A DNA stretch of 64,000 nt, from positions 1 to 64,000 of the forward strand of contig JBEDUQ010000062.1 of NCBI GenBank assembly GCA_040414855.1, written 5' to 3'. Below are positions 9,550 through 18,388 of this stretch, one piece after another. The notes under the pieces are model-generated. The model searched no databases and was not told the origin of the DNA. It saw only the letters and a program-made list of their open reading frames with translations. The DNA is from DASVXQ01 sp040414855. Lineage in GTDB: Bacteria; Actinomycetota; CALGFH01. Every line of letters starts with the position of its first letter. Position 1 is the stretch's first letter. The translations under genes were made by a program, and so were the position numbers.

Positions 9550-10788
9550 GTGAGGCGCGTCGTCGTCACCGGGCTCGGAGCGGTCACTCCGGTTGGCGTC
9601 GGAGTCAAGGCCTACTGGGATGCCATCACCACGGGGCGCTCTGGCCTTGGGCCGCTGACCCGGGTCGACCCTGACCTGATCCCGTCCAAGGTGGCCGCCG
9701 AGTGCAGCGACTTCGACCCGACGGTTTCGCTCGGAGCCAAGCAGGCGCGCCGGTTCGACCGCACGACCCAGTTCGCCATGACCGCGGCTCGCGAGGCATG
9801 GGAGGACTCGGGGATCGAGGGCAAGGTCGACAAGGACGAGACCGGCGTGCTGTTCGCGACCGGGATCGGCGGGATCAGCTCGCTGCTCGCCAGCGACAAG
9901 GTGCTGCACGCCAAGGGCCCTGACCGGGTTTCGCCGTTCACAGTCCCGCAACTGATGCCGAACGCGTCCGCCGGCCAGATCGCCATGGCCCTGGGGCTGC
10001 GAGGGCCGAACTTCTGCACGACAACGGCTTGCGCCGCGTCCAACCATGCGTTGGGTCTCGCCTTCCAGGCAATTCGCCTGGGTGAGGCCGACGCGATGGT
10101 GGCGGGGGGGGCCGAGGCGGCCTTCGTCGACATCGCCTTGGTCGCGTTCGCACAGATGACAGCCTTGTCGACGAAGTTCAACGATCGCCCCACCGAGGCG
10201 TCGCGGCCGTTCGACTCGCTACGCGATGGCTTCGTGATGGGTGAGGGCGCGGGCGCGCTCATCCTCGAGGAGCGGGACCATGCCCTGGCTCGGGGTGCGA
10301 CCGTCCACGCGGAGATGATCGGCTTCGGCCAGTCGGCCGATGCCTTCCACATCACCGCGCCTTCGGAGGACGGAAGCGGCGCGGCGCTCGCCATGCGGCG
10401 GGCGCTGCGATCCGCGGAGATCCCGGCCGAGGAGGTCGGCTACATCAACGCCCACGCCACCTCGACGCCGACCGGCGACGTCTCCGAGGCCAAGGCCATC
10501 CGTCTCGCCTTCGGCGACCACGCGGACCGGGTCGCCGTCTCCGCCACCAAGTCGATGATCGGTCACCTCTTTGGAGCTGCCGGAGCGGTCGAGGGAGTCG
10601 CCACGGTCCTCGCCATCCGCGACGGCATCCTGCCGCCCACCATGAACCTGACCCACCCCGATCCGGCCTGCGACCTCGACCTGATCCCCAACCAGGCGCG
10701 CAAGACCCAGGTCGAGGTTGCCATGTCGAACGGGTTCGGCTTCGGCGGCCACAACGCCGTGGTCATGTTCAGGCGCCACCACGAGTAG
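9550..10788 (+). CDS. fabF: 3-oxoacyl-ACP synthase II
   Basis: Elongating condensing enzyme, 412 residues. Catalytic residues visible: Cys161 in TTACAASNHALG, His in NAHATSTPTGD, Lys in SATKSMIGH and second His in GHLFGAAG. Ends with the usual MSNGFGFGGHNAVVMF signature. GTG start four bases after the acpP stop. Last gene of the fab operon, followed by a strong hairpin. Confidence 0.96.
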   Translation: MRRVVVTGLGAVTPVGVGVKAYWDAITTGRSGLGPLTRVDPDLIPSKVAAECSDFDPTVSLGAKQARRFDRTTQFAMTAAREAWEDSGIEGKVDKDETGVLFATGIGGISSLLASDKVLHAKGPDRVSPFTVPQLMPNASAGQIAMALGLRGPNFCTTTACAASNHALGLAFQAIRLGEADAMVAGGAEAAFVDIALVAFAQMTALSTKFNDRPTEASRPFDSLRDGFVMGEGAGALILEERDHALARGATVHAEMIGFGQSADAFHITAPSEDGSGAALAMRRALRSAEIPAEEVGYINAHATSTPTGDVSEAKAIRLAFGDHADRVAVSATKSMIGHLFGAAGAVEGVATVLAIRDGILPPTMNLTHPDPACDLDLIPNQARKTQVEVAMSNGFGFGGHNAVVMFRRHHE

Positions 10789-10806
10789 CGCCGCTCGCGA
10801 GCTCCG

Positions 10807-10834
10807 GGGCCAGGCCGCGCTGTGGGCCTGGCCC
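10807..10834 (+). terminator. Hairpin terminator after fabF
   Basis: Perfect 10-base inverted repeat GGGCCAGGCC / GGCCTGGCCC around an 8-base loop, 18 bases after the fabF stop. No long T-tract follows (only TTCGCT), as is common in very GC-rich genomes, so termination is likely but may need Rho. Confidence 0.7.
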
Positions 10835-10964
10835 TTCGCTCGCAGCCGGGCTGCGGACCGCCCGACCGACCCCGTTTCCAGGCTGGGCCGCGGCACATAA
10901 CCGTCGAAGGGCGTGAACCTCGAGCGGCCGCGTAGGGCCGGTGAGGGGCGGGAATGATCGGCAT

Positions 10965-11600
10965 ATGAAGCTGTATCCCGAGACGCCCGGGCGCAGGTTC
11001 CGGCAGGTCCTGGTCGACCTGCTGGTCTTGGCGTGGGTGGCCGCGTGGGCTCTGGCGGGTCGCGAGGTTCACCGGCTGATCGACCAGCTGGCCAAGCCCG
11101 GGGTGGCGGTCGAGCAGGCCGGCGACCGGGTGGCGAGCAGCATCGGCGCGGTTCAGGACCAGGTCGGCCGGTTGCCGGCGATCGGCAACGACCTCCGAGC
11201 GCCGTTCGGGCGGCTCGGGGAGGCCGGGCATGCGCTTGCGCAGGCTGGGGCCTCACAACAGCACGTCGTGCACCAGCTGGCGCTGTGGCTCGGGGTCCTG
11301 GTCGCGCTGATCCCGGTCGTGGTCGTGGTCGCGATCTGGCTTCCTGGCCGAGTGCGTTGGGTCCGGGAGGCGAGCGTGGCCGGCCGGCTCCGCGTGGGTG
11401 CCGACTCGGTCGACCTGGGGCTGTTCGCGTTGCGGGCGATCGCGACGCGGCCGCTACCGGAGCTGCGGCGGGTCTCGGACGACCCGCTCGGGGACGTCCA
11501 GCGGGGCGACTACCGGGCGCTTGCCGCTCTCGAGCTTCGCTCGCTTGGCCTCCGCCTGGAGGCTCCCGGCTCCGCACGACGACGGCGACGGGCTCGCTGA
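10965..11600 (+). CDS. Hypothetical two-helix membrane protein
   Basis: Not recognised as a named family. About 211 residues beginning MKLYPETPGRRFRQVLVDLL. One transmembrane helix near residues 15-35, a long extracytoplasmic segment rich in charged and Ala/Gly residues (about 40-100), a second very hydrophobic helix (LALWLGVLVALIPVVVVVAIWL), then a basic cytoplasmic tail. The ATG at 10965 is preferred over one eight codons upstream because the hydrophobic domain follows naturally. It faces the convergent D,D-carboxypeptidase gene. The topology suggests an envelope protein, but no function can be assigned. Confidence 0.65.
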   Translation: MKLYPETPGRRFRQVLVDLLVLAWVAAWALAGREVHRLIDQLAKPGVAVEQAGDRVASSIGAVQDQVGRLPAIGNDLRAPFGRLGEAGHALAQAGASQQHVVHQLALWLGVLVALIPVVVVVAIWLPGRVRWVREASVAGRLRVGADSVDLGLFALRAIATRPLPELRRVSDDPLGDVQRGDYRALAALELRSLGLRLEAPGSARRRRRAR

Positions 11601-11608
11601 CAGGAAGG

Positions 11609-11663
11609 GCCTCCCGGCGCCCGCGAGGCCTCCCGGCGCCCGCGAGGCCTCCCGCCGCGCGAG
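11609..11663. repeat. Three tandem 17-19 base GC-rich repeats
   Basis: Two identical 19-base units (GCCTCCCGGCGCCCGCGAG) directly abut, followed by a 17-base degenerate third copy. They sit in the gap between two convergent genes, so they may be a slippage product or part of the transcription termination region. Confidence 0.7.
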
Positions 11664-11671
11664 GGGCCTCC

Positions 11672-12721
11672 CTACCGGCGGGGCCTCGAGAACGCGGTGA
11701 CCGTGACGCCGATGACCAGGAGGGCGATGGCGGCGGTGGCGACGGCTGGAAGGGGTGCCGCGGCGACTCGCTCGAGGATGGAACCTGAGTCCCGAGGTCG
11801 TGACGACCGGTGCTCGAAACCGAGGGGGGAGGCGCGGCCTGCGCGCGGCGGGGCGGCCGATGGGGCTGTGGTCGTGGGCACGGCCCCGAGGATGGGCGCG
11901 TTGGCGGGTGTCTTGGTGGCGAAGCCGTAGGCGAACATGCTCCGCACGTCGGTGTACATGTCGTCGGTCCCCAGCGCGACCGCGATCAGGACCCTGCCAT
12001 CGCGCTGTTGCGCCGCGACGATGGTGGAGTGTGCGGCGATGGTGTAGCCGGTCTTGATGCCAAGCGCGCCTGGATCTCGACCTTGGCTGACGAGGTGGTT
12101 GTGGTTGGTGATGACCTGGACGTGTCCGTCGGGCCAACGGTAATGGGCGGTCCGGCTGGCGACGATCTTGGCCAGCTCGGGACGCTTCAGGAGCGCCCTC
12201 CCGATGATCGCCATGTCGGCGGCGCTGGCCTGGTGGCCGGGTGCGTCGAGACCGGACGGGTCACGGAACGTGGAGTCGGTGCAGCCGAGGCTCTTGGCCT
12301 TGGCCTGCATGGCGGCGAGAAAGCCGACGCGGCCACCGAGCGGATAGGCGGCAGCCAGGGTCTCGGCGGCGTCGTTGGCCGAGACCATCAGCATGGTCGC
12401 CAGGAGGTCGTGCCGGTTGACCTTCATGCCCTGCTGGTATCCCAACCGGGTCCCGTCGACGTTCGCGGCCGCCCGCGGCACGACGAAGACCTTGTCAGCC
12501 GGATAGACCTGCTCGGCGACCAGAGCGGTGAGGATCTTGGTGGTCGATGCGATCAGCACGGGTTTGTGGGCGTCGCGCTGCCAGAGCACGGCTCCGGTGG
12601 CGGCGTCCATGAGGACGCCCGTGCGCGCCGTGACACGCGGCGCTGGGGCAGCTGCCACGGCCGGGGCCGCGAGCGCCCCTAGGAACACCGCGACGATCAG
12701 GGGCGCGAGCAGGCGACGCAT
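11672..12721 (-). CDS. D-alanyl-D-alanine carboxypeptidase (peptidase S11, PBP5-like)
   Basis: Trims the terminal D-Ala of peptidoglycan stem peptides outside the membrane. About 349 residues: signal peptide (MRRLLAPLIVAVFLGALAAPAVA with an A-x-A end), catalytic SxxK at Ser59/Lys62, SxN at Ser114-Ala-Asn116, and KTG at Lys223-Thr-Gly225. A Pro/Ala/Arg linker follows and then a C-terminal hydrophobic anchor (AVATAAIALLVIGVTVTAF) with a basic end, so the enzyme is tethered by its C-terminus. No clear ribosome-binding site is seen before the ATG. The same frame stays open for over 1,200 codons upstream, but that stretch is antisense to other genes. Confidence 0.92.
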   Translation of the reverse strand: MRRLLAPLIVAVFLGALAAPAVAAAPAPRVTARTGVLMDAATGAVLWQRDAHKPVLIASTTKILTALVAEQVYPADKVFVVPRAAANVDGTRLGYQQGMKVNRHDLLATMLMVSANDAAETLAAAYPLGGRVGFLAAMQAKAKSLGCTDSTFRDPSGLDAPGHQASAADMAIIGRALLKRPELAKIVASRTAHYRWPDGHVQVITNHNHLVSQGRDPGALGIKTGYTIAAHSTIVAAQQRDGRVLIAVALGTDDMYTDVRSMFAYGFATKTPANAPILGAVPTTTAPSAAPPRAGRASPLGFEHRSSRPRDSGSILERVAAAPLPAVATAAIALLVIGVTVTAFSRPRR

Positions 12722-13627
12722 CAATTGGGGGAAGCGTGGGAGGAAAGGCACCGCAATAGGCTGCACGATCCCAGGTATGAAGGGCAACTGCGACGAACCA
12801 GACGAGATCGCCACAACATCTGAACGCGCCCTGGCCTGATGGGGGATCGCCGCTCGGCCGGCGACGGAACCGACCCGCGCGACTGGGCGCTGGGGTCCGA
12901 CCGGCGGCGGGGCGGCGACGGGACCCGACCCGCGCCACGGTCCGCTGCGAAATCGTCTGCGAGATCGCCGCACGGCGTACGGCCGGCCTGACGGACTGAC
13001 GGGGTCGGCCCCAAACGCGCAGGGCCCTCCACAGGTATGGAGGGCCCGGGGTCGCGAGGGCGCCGACCATCCGCCCTGGAACGACCGGATGGCCGGCGTC
13101 GTCGCAGTCTGCCCGGACGACGGTGCCCGCGACCGTCGAACGGGTGGTTCGCCGGGGACGGTTGCCGCCGGCCCTTCCCGGCCAGCGATCGTCCCGGTTG
13201 CTGGAAACCGCCCGCCCGGCCCTTCGACCGGGGCACGGAACCCAGCGGCGATGAACCAAGGGTGACACAATCTCCGGAGCTTTGCCGTCGCTTTCCGCGC
13301 CTTGTTCCCAAAGCGTTCCCATATAGGGTGCGCATCGCCCCCCACAGATACGATGCCGTGCGATTCCGCCCTATAACTATTTATCGTCCCATATACCTCG
13401 TAGAACACAAGCAGGACGCACAGGTGGCACGTTTCAAAGGGATCTTCTACGCGAGTCGGTCGCAATTTGGCGCGATTTTGCATTGTGCTCCCAGAGGCGG
13501 CAACCTCTTCAGGCGCCCTGAGCCGTCCCCAGCTTCGTGGCGCCCCTTGGAGATCGCTCGGGCAGTTCCGGCTGGGGCGAGCCTGGCCCGTACCGGAGCA
13601 AGCGCAGGACGCAGGACGGTGTGACCA
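12722..13627. other. Long intergenic region between carboxypeptidase and VWA genes
   Basis: About 900 bases between divergent genes with no supported gene. The first part is very GC-rich and contains near-duplicate stretches around GGCGACGG(A/G)ACCGACCCGCG. From about 13,320 to 13,440 the base composition becomes AT-rich, with TATAAC at 13,372-13,377, and this is the best candidate for the promoter of the downstream VWA gene. A 195-codon open frame on the plus strand has no family resemblance and is taken as chance. Confidence 0.5.
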
Positions 13628-15499
13628 ATGAGCCAGACGGATAGCGGACGGCATCTGGCGAGTCCCCCTCGAAAGCGCTCGAAGGGACGCTCCATCCTCG
13701 TCGTCGGGCTGGTCGTCCTGGTCGCGCTGGCGGGCGGATTCGGTGCCTACATGCTGGTGAACCGCCCGGGCGGCGCCGCCGCGTGCGGCTCGGACAAGCT
13801 CCAGCTCCAGGTGGTCGCCGACCCCGACCAGGCCGGGCTCCTCCAGCAGGCGGCGCGGGACTACGCGACCACCGACCCGCAGGTCGGCGACCGCTGTGTG
13901 AGCGTGAACGTCCGCACCTTGGACTCGCCGGAGGCGACCGCCGCGCTCGCGACCGGCTGGACCGACCAGGCCGCCGGCCCGCGCCCCGACGTCTGGGTAC
14001 CGGCCGCGTCGACCTGGACCACCGAGCTCCAGCTCCAGCTCACCGAGCTGCACCGGCCTGACATCGTGCCCGGCGACCATCCGAGCATCGCCACCTCGCC
14101 GATCGTGATCGCGATGCCCCGGCCGATGGCGCAGGCGCTCGGCTGGCCACAGCGGCAGCTCGGCTGGGCGGACCTCTCGACCGCGCTCCAGAACCCGGCT
14201 GGCTGGGCTGCCTTCGGCCACCCGGACTGGGGGCCGTTCAAGCTCGGCAAGACGGACCCGAAGCTCTCCGAGGCCGGCCTCGGGGCGCTGCTCAGCGCCG
14301 GCGCCGCGGTCCTGGGCCCGGACGCGCAGAACCCGACCGAGGCCCAGCTCAAGACCAAGGCCCAGGAGCTCGGGTCGATGATCTTCCAGGTATCGCGCTC
14401 CCCCGGCGACGAGACCGACACCACCGGCACGCTGCTCGCCAACCTCCAGCGCGCCGACCAGACCAACAGGGCGCTCCAGTACGTCTCGGCGGTCCCGCTC
14501 TCCGAGAAGTCGGTGTGGGACTACAACCAGGGCAAGGCGCTGGACGATCCCTCGGCCGCCACTGACCGCGGCAAGCCCAAGGTGCCGCTGGCCGCCGTGT
14601 ACCCGAAAGAGGGCACGCTCCAGGCGGACTACCCGTGGGTCGTGTTGCAAGCCCCGTGGGTCGACGACGCCAAGCGCGCCGCCGCGAGCGACTTCCTGCT
14701 CTACCTCAAGTCCCCCGCGATCCAGGCGAGGTTCCAGGCCGACGGCTTCCGCAGCGCGCGCGGCCAGGCCGGACCCGAGATCAGCGAGAGCGCCGGCCTG
14801 CTCCCGAGCCAGCCGGCGCGGGTGCTGCCCGCGCCGGCGCCGCTGGTGGTCGGCGCGACGCTCAAGGCGTGGGACCAGACCAAGCGGATCGCCAACCTGC
14901 TGGCCGTCTATGACGTGTCGGGCTCGATGGCCGAGACGGTCCCGGGCAGCGGCAAGACCAAGATCGAGCTCGCCCGGGAAGCGGCGATGGCCTCGCTGCG
15001 GCTGTTCACCAACGAGAGCGACGTCGGCACCTGGGAGTTCTCGACCCACCTCGACGGCACCCGCGACTACCGGCAGGCGGTCCCGATCCGCCCGATGGGG
15101 AGCAGCATCGGCGGCGGCAAGACCCAGCTCCAGGCGCTCCAGGCGCACCTGGCCGGTCTGGCGCCGACCCAGGGCGACACCGCCCTCTACAACACCGCCG
15201 TCGCGGCCTACGACTACGTGAAGCAGCACTACGCGCCCGACCGCCTCAACCTGGTGGTGCTGATGACCGACGGGCGCAACGACACCCAGGGCGGGCTCAC
15301 ACTCGATCAGGTCCTCCAGCACCTGAAGCAGGGCCAGTCGGACGACAAGCCGGTCCACATCCTGAGCTTCGCGTACGGGCAGGACGCCGACGTCGCCGCG
15401 CTCACCCAGATCAGCCAGGCGACCGGCGGCGCGGTCTTCACGGCTCCCAACCCGGCGGACATCGTCCGGGTCTTCGTGACCGCGCTCGCGAACTTCTGA
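13628..15499 (+). CDS. Membrane-anchored solute-binding/VWA-domain fusion protein
   Basis: A 623-residue extracytoplasmic protein. Short basic N-terminus, one transmembrane helix (about residues 22-44), then a periplasmic-binding-protein-like domain (about 50-390; LQLQVVADPDQAGLLQQAARDY, PDVWVPAASTWTTELQ, PWVVLQAPWVDDAKRAAASDF). A von Willebrand factor A domain follows (about 420-620). The MIDAS metal site is intact: D429-x-S431-x-S433 in DVSGSM, Thr in GDTALYN and Asp in LMTDGRND. Such substrate-binding/VWA fusions are widespread in actinobacteria, but their ligand is unknown. Likely role: extracellular sensing or protein-protein adhesion. Stands alone, followed by a strong hairpin. Confidence 0.88.
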   Translation: MSQTDSGRHLASPPRKRSKGRSILVVGLVVLVALAGGFGAYMLVNRPGGAAACGSDKLQLQVVADPDQAGLLQQAARDYATTDPQVGDRCVSVNVRTLDSPEATAALATGWTDQAAGPRPDVWVPAASTWTTELQLQLTELHRPDIVPGDHPSIATSPIVIAMPRPMAQALGWPQRQLGWADLSTALQNPAGWAAFGHPDWGPFKLGKTDPKLSEAGLGALLSAGAAVLGPDAQNPTEAQLKTKAQELGSMIFQVSRSPGDETDTTGTLLANLQRADQTNRALQYVSAVPLSEKSVWDYNQGKALDDPSAATDRGKPKVPLAAVYPKEGTLQADYPWVVLQAPWVDDAKRAAASDFLLYLKSPAIQARFQADGFRSARGQAGPEISESAGLLPSQPARVLPAPAPLVVGATLKAWDQTKRIANLLAVYDVSGSMAETVPGSGKTKIELAREAAMASLRLFTNESDVGTWEFSTHLDGTRDYRQAVPIRPMGSSIGGGKTQLQALQAHLAGLAPTQGDTALYNTAVAAYDYVKQHYAPDRLNLVVLMTDGRNDTQGGLTLDQVLQHLKQGQSDDKPVHILSFAYGQDADVAALTQISQATGGAVFTAPNPADIVRVFVTALANF

Positions 15500-15528
15500 G
15501 CCGCGAGTCTCGGCGATCGGCGCTGATC

Positions 15529-15591
15529 CCGGAGACCGGTCCGATCCACCCGGGGCGCCCCAGCGACGGGGGCGCCCCGTCCGGTCTCCGG
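15529..15591 (+). terminator. Nested hairpin terminator after the VWA gene
   Basis: Outer arms CCGGAGACCGG / CCGGTCTCCGG (11 bases, perfect) enclose a second hairpin GGGGCGCCCC...GGGGCGCCCC. Located 30 bases after the stop codon and before the tRNA gene, so it probably insulates the tRNA from upstream transcription. No T-tract. Confidence 0.65.
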
Positions 15592-15646
15592 CGACGGCGC
15601 CCGGCGGGTCGGCGGGTCGCCCGCGACCTACCGGTATGATCCCCAC

Positions 15647-15741
15647 GGAGGCGTCCGGGTCCTGGTGGGCTCCGCGGTCTTCAAAACCGTTGAGGCGGGC
15701 GTCCCCCGCCTGGCGGGTTCGATTCCCGTCCGCCTCCGCCA
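15647..15741 (+). tRNA. selC: tRNA-Sec (anticodon UCA)
   Basis: A 95-base tRNA with encoded CCA. Acceptor arms GGAGGCG and CGCCTCC pair perfectly. The anticodon stem GCGGT..ACCGT frames TCA at 15,681-15,683, which reads UGA. A long variable arm (AGGCGGG..CCCGCCT) is present, as expected of selenocysteine and other class II tRNAs. The T-arm carries GGGTTCGATTCCC. A UCA anticodon with a long variable arm and extended acceptor/T domain is diagnostic for tRNA-Sec. It implies that the organism makes selenoproteins, with selA/selB/selD and the selenoproteins elsewhere; none was recognised in this window. Confidence 0.95.
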
Positions 15742-15801
15742 CCTGGGACGATGGCTCCGCGACGAGGCGTGGCCGGGTCTTGCTCGGCGAAGCTGGGTCG
15801 C

Positions 15802-16539
15802 CTACTCGGGGCTCTCCTGGGTGGTGGCCGGGTAGTGCTCGGCCCACCACCTGGTCCACCGGCTGTCCAGGTCGCCGAACCGGGTGTCGTCGAGCCGGTA
15901 GGTGGTCAGGATGGCCATGGTGGTGCCGCCGGAGACGGCCGAGGGCGCGCCGACGGCGACCAGCAGGCCATCGTGGCCCCAGGCGTCGACGGTGACTCCG
16001 AGCTGGTGGTCGGAGTGGAACCACACCTCGCCCGACACCTCCTCGCCCATCAGGGTCGTGGCGTAGGCGCTGCCGGGAGGCTGCTGAGCGGGCCCGCCCA
16101 ACCCGAGCCGCTCGATGATCGACCCGGAGTCCTCGCCGTGGTGGGAGAAGAACAGCGTGCGGCGCGCCACGCCGGGCTGGCGCTCGAGGGCGAACTTCAG
16201 TTGGTGCAAGAACGAGATCCAGCCTTCGGTGATGTCGTCGTAGTAGGCGTCCCACTCCGGGTTGGCGCCCAGCGGGGCGCGGGTAATCGTGATCCGGGTG
16301 CCGCCGCCGTCGGGGATGAGGGTGAACCGGTCGCCGTCCCCGAGCGTCAGGACGCGCGCGCCGGGGTCCTCGGTCACGCCGGTGAAGTAGATCAGATCGA
16401 TCTCGCTGTCCAGGTCGCCGGCGTGCCAGCCGTGCCATTGGCGGATCGTGTCCTTGTCGCGGAGCGCCTGCCAGACGGCGTCGGGAGGGGAGGCGATCGT
16501 GACCTCGATATGCGGTGTCTTGCGGTCGGCGTCGTCCAT
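15802..16539 (-). CDS. SRPBCC (AHSA1/START-like) domain protein
   Basis: About 245 residues with the START-like beginning IEVTIASPPDAVWQALRDKDTIRQWHGW and motifs typical of AHSA1-type proteins (DGDRFTLIPDGGGTRITITRAPLG; AYYDDITEGWISFLHQLKFALE). These bind hydrophobic ligands or act as chaperone-activator homologues. The start overlaps the stop of the ArsR regulator gene (TGATG), so both are made from one message; ArsR-SRPBCC pairs are a common stress or ligand-responsive unit. The C-terminal 90 residues extend beyond the usual domain and look like a second, divergent half. Confidence 0.83.
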   Translation of the reverse strand: MDDADRKTPHIEVTIASPPDAVWQALRDKDTIRQWHGWHAGDLDSEIDLIYFTGVTEDPGARVLTLGDGDRFTLIPDGGGTRITITRAPLGANPEWDAYYDDITEGWISFLHQLKFALERQPGVARRTLFFSHHGEDSGSIIERLGLGGPAQQPPGSAYATTLMGEEVSGEVWFHSDHQLGVTVDAWGHDGLLVAVGAPSAVSGGTTMAILTTYRLDDTRFGDLDSRWTRWWAEHYPATTQESPE

Positions 16540-17177
16540 CAGTTGCCTCCTGACCCTGCCTCGGATGTGCTGGACGTGCTGGACGTGCTGGACGCGCGCG
16601 CCGCGGGATACCCGCCCGCGACGATGCGGTAGGCGCGGCCGTGCCGCTGGTCGTAGCGGGCGAGGAGCTGCCGGAGGGTGTCGGCGAGCTCGTCGGTGAA
16701 GCGGTGCACGCTGGCCGGGTCGGCGAACCGCGCCTCGGCCTCGATGGTGAAGGTGAGCAGCTTCTTCCCGGTCTCGTCGGCCTTGACCTGCATGCGGGCC
16801 ACGTCCCGGACGGTCGTGGCGGCGGCCTCGACCAGGTGCTCGGCGGCGTACTGGTCCTGGATGCGGTCGATCTCGGCGGCCTCGTCGCGGTCGTCGTGGC
16901 GCATCACGGTCGGGTCCACCACGACGGCGCCGGGTTTGGCCCGCACGATCCGCTCGATGAAGCCGCGCCGCTGACGCAGCTCGACAAGCTCCACCAGCCC
17001 GGCCGTCTCCAGCGTGCGCAGGTGGTAGTTCACCCGCTGCCTGGGCAGGCCAAGCGCGGCGGCGAGCTGGGTCGCCGACGACGGGTCGCGGAGCCGGTTG
17101 AGGAGCTTGCGGCGCAGCGGAGACAGGGCGGTTAGGACCCGGTCGGGCTCGTCGAGGTAAGTCATGCCACTGGCCAT
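16539..17177 (-). CDS. ArsR/SmtB-type winged-helix transcriptional regulator
   Basis: About 212 residues. The N-terminal winged helix is clear: LTALSPLRRKLLNRLRDPSSATQLAAALGL, recognition helix PRQRVNYHLRTLETAGLVEL. The following domain (RIQDQYAAEHLVEAAATTV) is larger than in metal-sensing ArsR proteins, and no Cys metal site is visible, so it probably senses an organic ligand. The C-terminus has a low-complexity Ser/Thr stretch encoded by a 9-base repeat. The gene starts 15 bases downstream of a perfect inverted repeat that is a likely auto-operator. An alternative ATG lies four codons in. Confidence 0.88.
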   Translation of the reverse strand: MASGMTYLDEPDRVLTALSPLRRKLLNRLRDPSSATQLAAALGLPRQRVNYHLRTLETAGLVELVELRQRRGFIERIVRAKPGAVVVDPTVMRHDDRDEAAEIDRIQDQYAAEHLVEAAATTVRDVARMQVKADETGKKLLTFTIEAEARFADPASVHRFTDELADTLRQLLARYDQRHGRAYRIVAGGYPAARASSTSSTSSTSEAGSGGN

Positions 17178-17191
17178 GCGGCCATGGTGGA

Positions 17192-17213
17192 ATTGACAAT
17201 TTGATTTGTCAAT
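17192..17213 (-). promoter_or_regulatory. Palindromic operator upstream of the ArsR gene
   Basis: Perfect 8-base inverted repeat ATTGACAA-N6-TTGTCAAT in an AT-rich patch directly before the regulator. One arm read on the minus strand supplies TTGACA, a consensus -35 element, so binding would block the promoter. Classic autoregulation architecture for ArsR-type repressors. Confidence 0.75.
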
Positions 17214-17302
17214 AGTTCTACGTGGCTTCCCGCATGGGGACTGCTGACCACGGGCAAGGGAGCCAGCTGGTCAGCTGTGGGACGCTTCGGGGCACGCTCG
17301 GC

Positions 17303-18388
17303 TCAGTTGGGGTGCTGGTCGGCGAGGTGCAGCTCGGCGGCGATCGTGGCGCGCAGGAGCTCGATGTTCCCCAGGGCGTCGGTGCTGTCGAGGAACTGAT
17401 CGACGGCGCCGGTCCGGGGCAACTGCCGGATCGTTGGGTCGGTGATGCGCTTCAGCAGCGCCGAGCTGAATCGTTCAGCGCCCAGGACTCGGTATGGCCG
17501 GTCGTGGAAGCCGCGGGTGCGGGTGTCGACCGGTGCGGTGAGCTCGAGCTGGTTGTGCAGAGCCGCGATCGCCTCGTAGGCATCGCACAGGTGCCGCTGG
17601 CGGGTGTGCCAGTCAGTTGCCGAGATGGCGCCGGCGAGCATGGGGTTGAGCGCGACGGCCGCCGGCAGGCGGGCAAAGGCGGTGCCGAGCCACTTGCTGT
17701 AGGGCGGATAGCGGCGTCCCATGAGCAGACACAGCCGCATCAGGTCGCGGACCAGCCGCGCCGCGACGACCGCCGATCCGAGCTCGTCACCGACCTCGCC
17801 GCAGCGGCCGACGAACGCCTCTTCCTGGGCGATGCGCTGCCACTGGCAGGCCAGCACGTAGAGCCAGACGTCACGCGGATACCAGCGCAGGCATGAGCGG
17901 GCCTGGTTGAGGGTGTCGAGGCCGTCGTGGAAGACCTCACCGGCGGTGATCTCGGCCAGCCGCTGAGTGGGCGTGGCGAGCCAGTCGAGTGTGGTCACCC
18001 CCTGCCGTGGGTCGAACCCCAGCCACAAGGGGAGCCACGAACCCAGCGCGATGATCTCGACGCGATGCCTTGCGGGCCGGTCGGGCTCGCGGGTGTGAAG
18101 GAACCTGGTGGGATAGCCGCGAAAGGCGGCGGGCAGCCGCTGGGAGAGCTGTTCGCTGATCCCGTCCGCGTGACGGGTGGCGTCGTCGGAGGTCAAGAAC
18201 AACTGAAGGCGCGGCCCCCAGTCGTGGTCGGCGGAACGCTCGGTGTCGAAGCCGAGGACCTCCGACCCCTGGCCCAGCAGCGCGGCCGAGTGCGGAAGGT
18301 GTGGGAATGCCTCCTCGATCAGCGGGCGCACCGCCTCGGCGTAGAACTGTCGTGCCAGCTCCACCCCTGGGATGAACGACGCGGTCAT
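17303..18388 (-). CDS. DUF4037 domain-containing protein (nucleotidyltransferase-like)
   Basis: About 361 residues starting near MTASFIPGVELARQFYAEAV. The N-terminal part looks like a nucleotidyltransferase fold, with GQGSEVLGFDTERSADHDWG (G-S and a D-x-D-W pattern) as in the DUF4037 family, then a helical region (WLYVLACQWQRIAQEEAFVGRCGEVGDELGS). Substrate unknown; related proteins resemble aminoglycoside nucleotidyltransferases. In-frame ATGs at 18,400 and 18,424 are alternatives, and none has a good ribosome-binding site. A pair of 19-base direct repeats upstream may control it. Confidence 0.75.
   Translation of the reverse strand: MTASFIPGVELARQFYAEAVRPLIEEAFPHLPHSAALLGQGSEVLGFDTERSADHDWGPRLQLFLTSDDATRHADGISEQLSQRLPAAFRGYPTRFLHTREPDRPARHRVEIIALGSWLPLWLGFDPRQGVTTLDWLATPTQRLAEITAGEVFHDGLDTLNQARSCLRWYPRDVWLYVLACQWQRIAQEEAFVGRCGEVGDELGSAVVAARLVRDLMRLCLLMGRRYPPYSKWLGTAFARLPAAVALNPMLAGAISATDWHTRQRHLCDAYEAIAALHNQLELTAPVDTRTRGFHDRPYRVLGAERFSSALLKRITDPTIRQLPRTGAVDQFLDSTDALGNIELLRATIAAELHLADQHPN

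Noticed and set aside
11609..11663. Tandem GC-rich repeats as a CRISPR array.
   Set aside because: Units directly abut without spacers, only three copies, and no cas genes are present.
13037..13624. A 195-codon plus-strand frame upstream of the VWA gene.
   Set aside because: Arg/Pro/Ser-rich with no recognisable motif or ribosome-binding site, and it covers the AT-rich promoter region.
12722..16438. An uninterrupted minus-strand frame extends more than 1,200 codons upstream of the carboxypeptidase.
   Set aside because: It is antisense to the VWA-fusion gene and the tRNA, has no family resemblance there, and long antisense frames are common in GC-rich DNA. Only the final 349 codons, with signal peptide and catalytic motifs, are supported.
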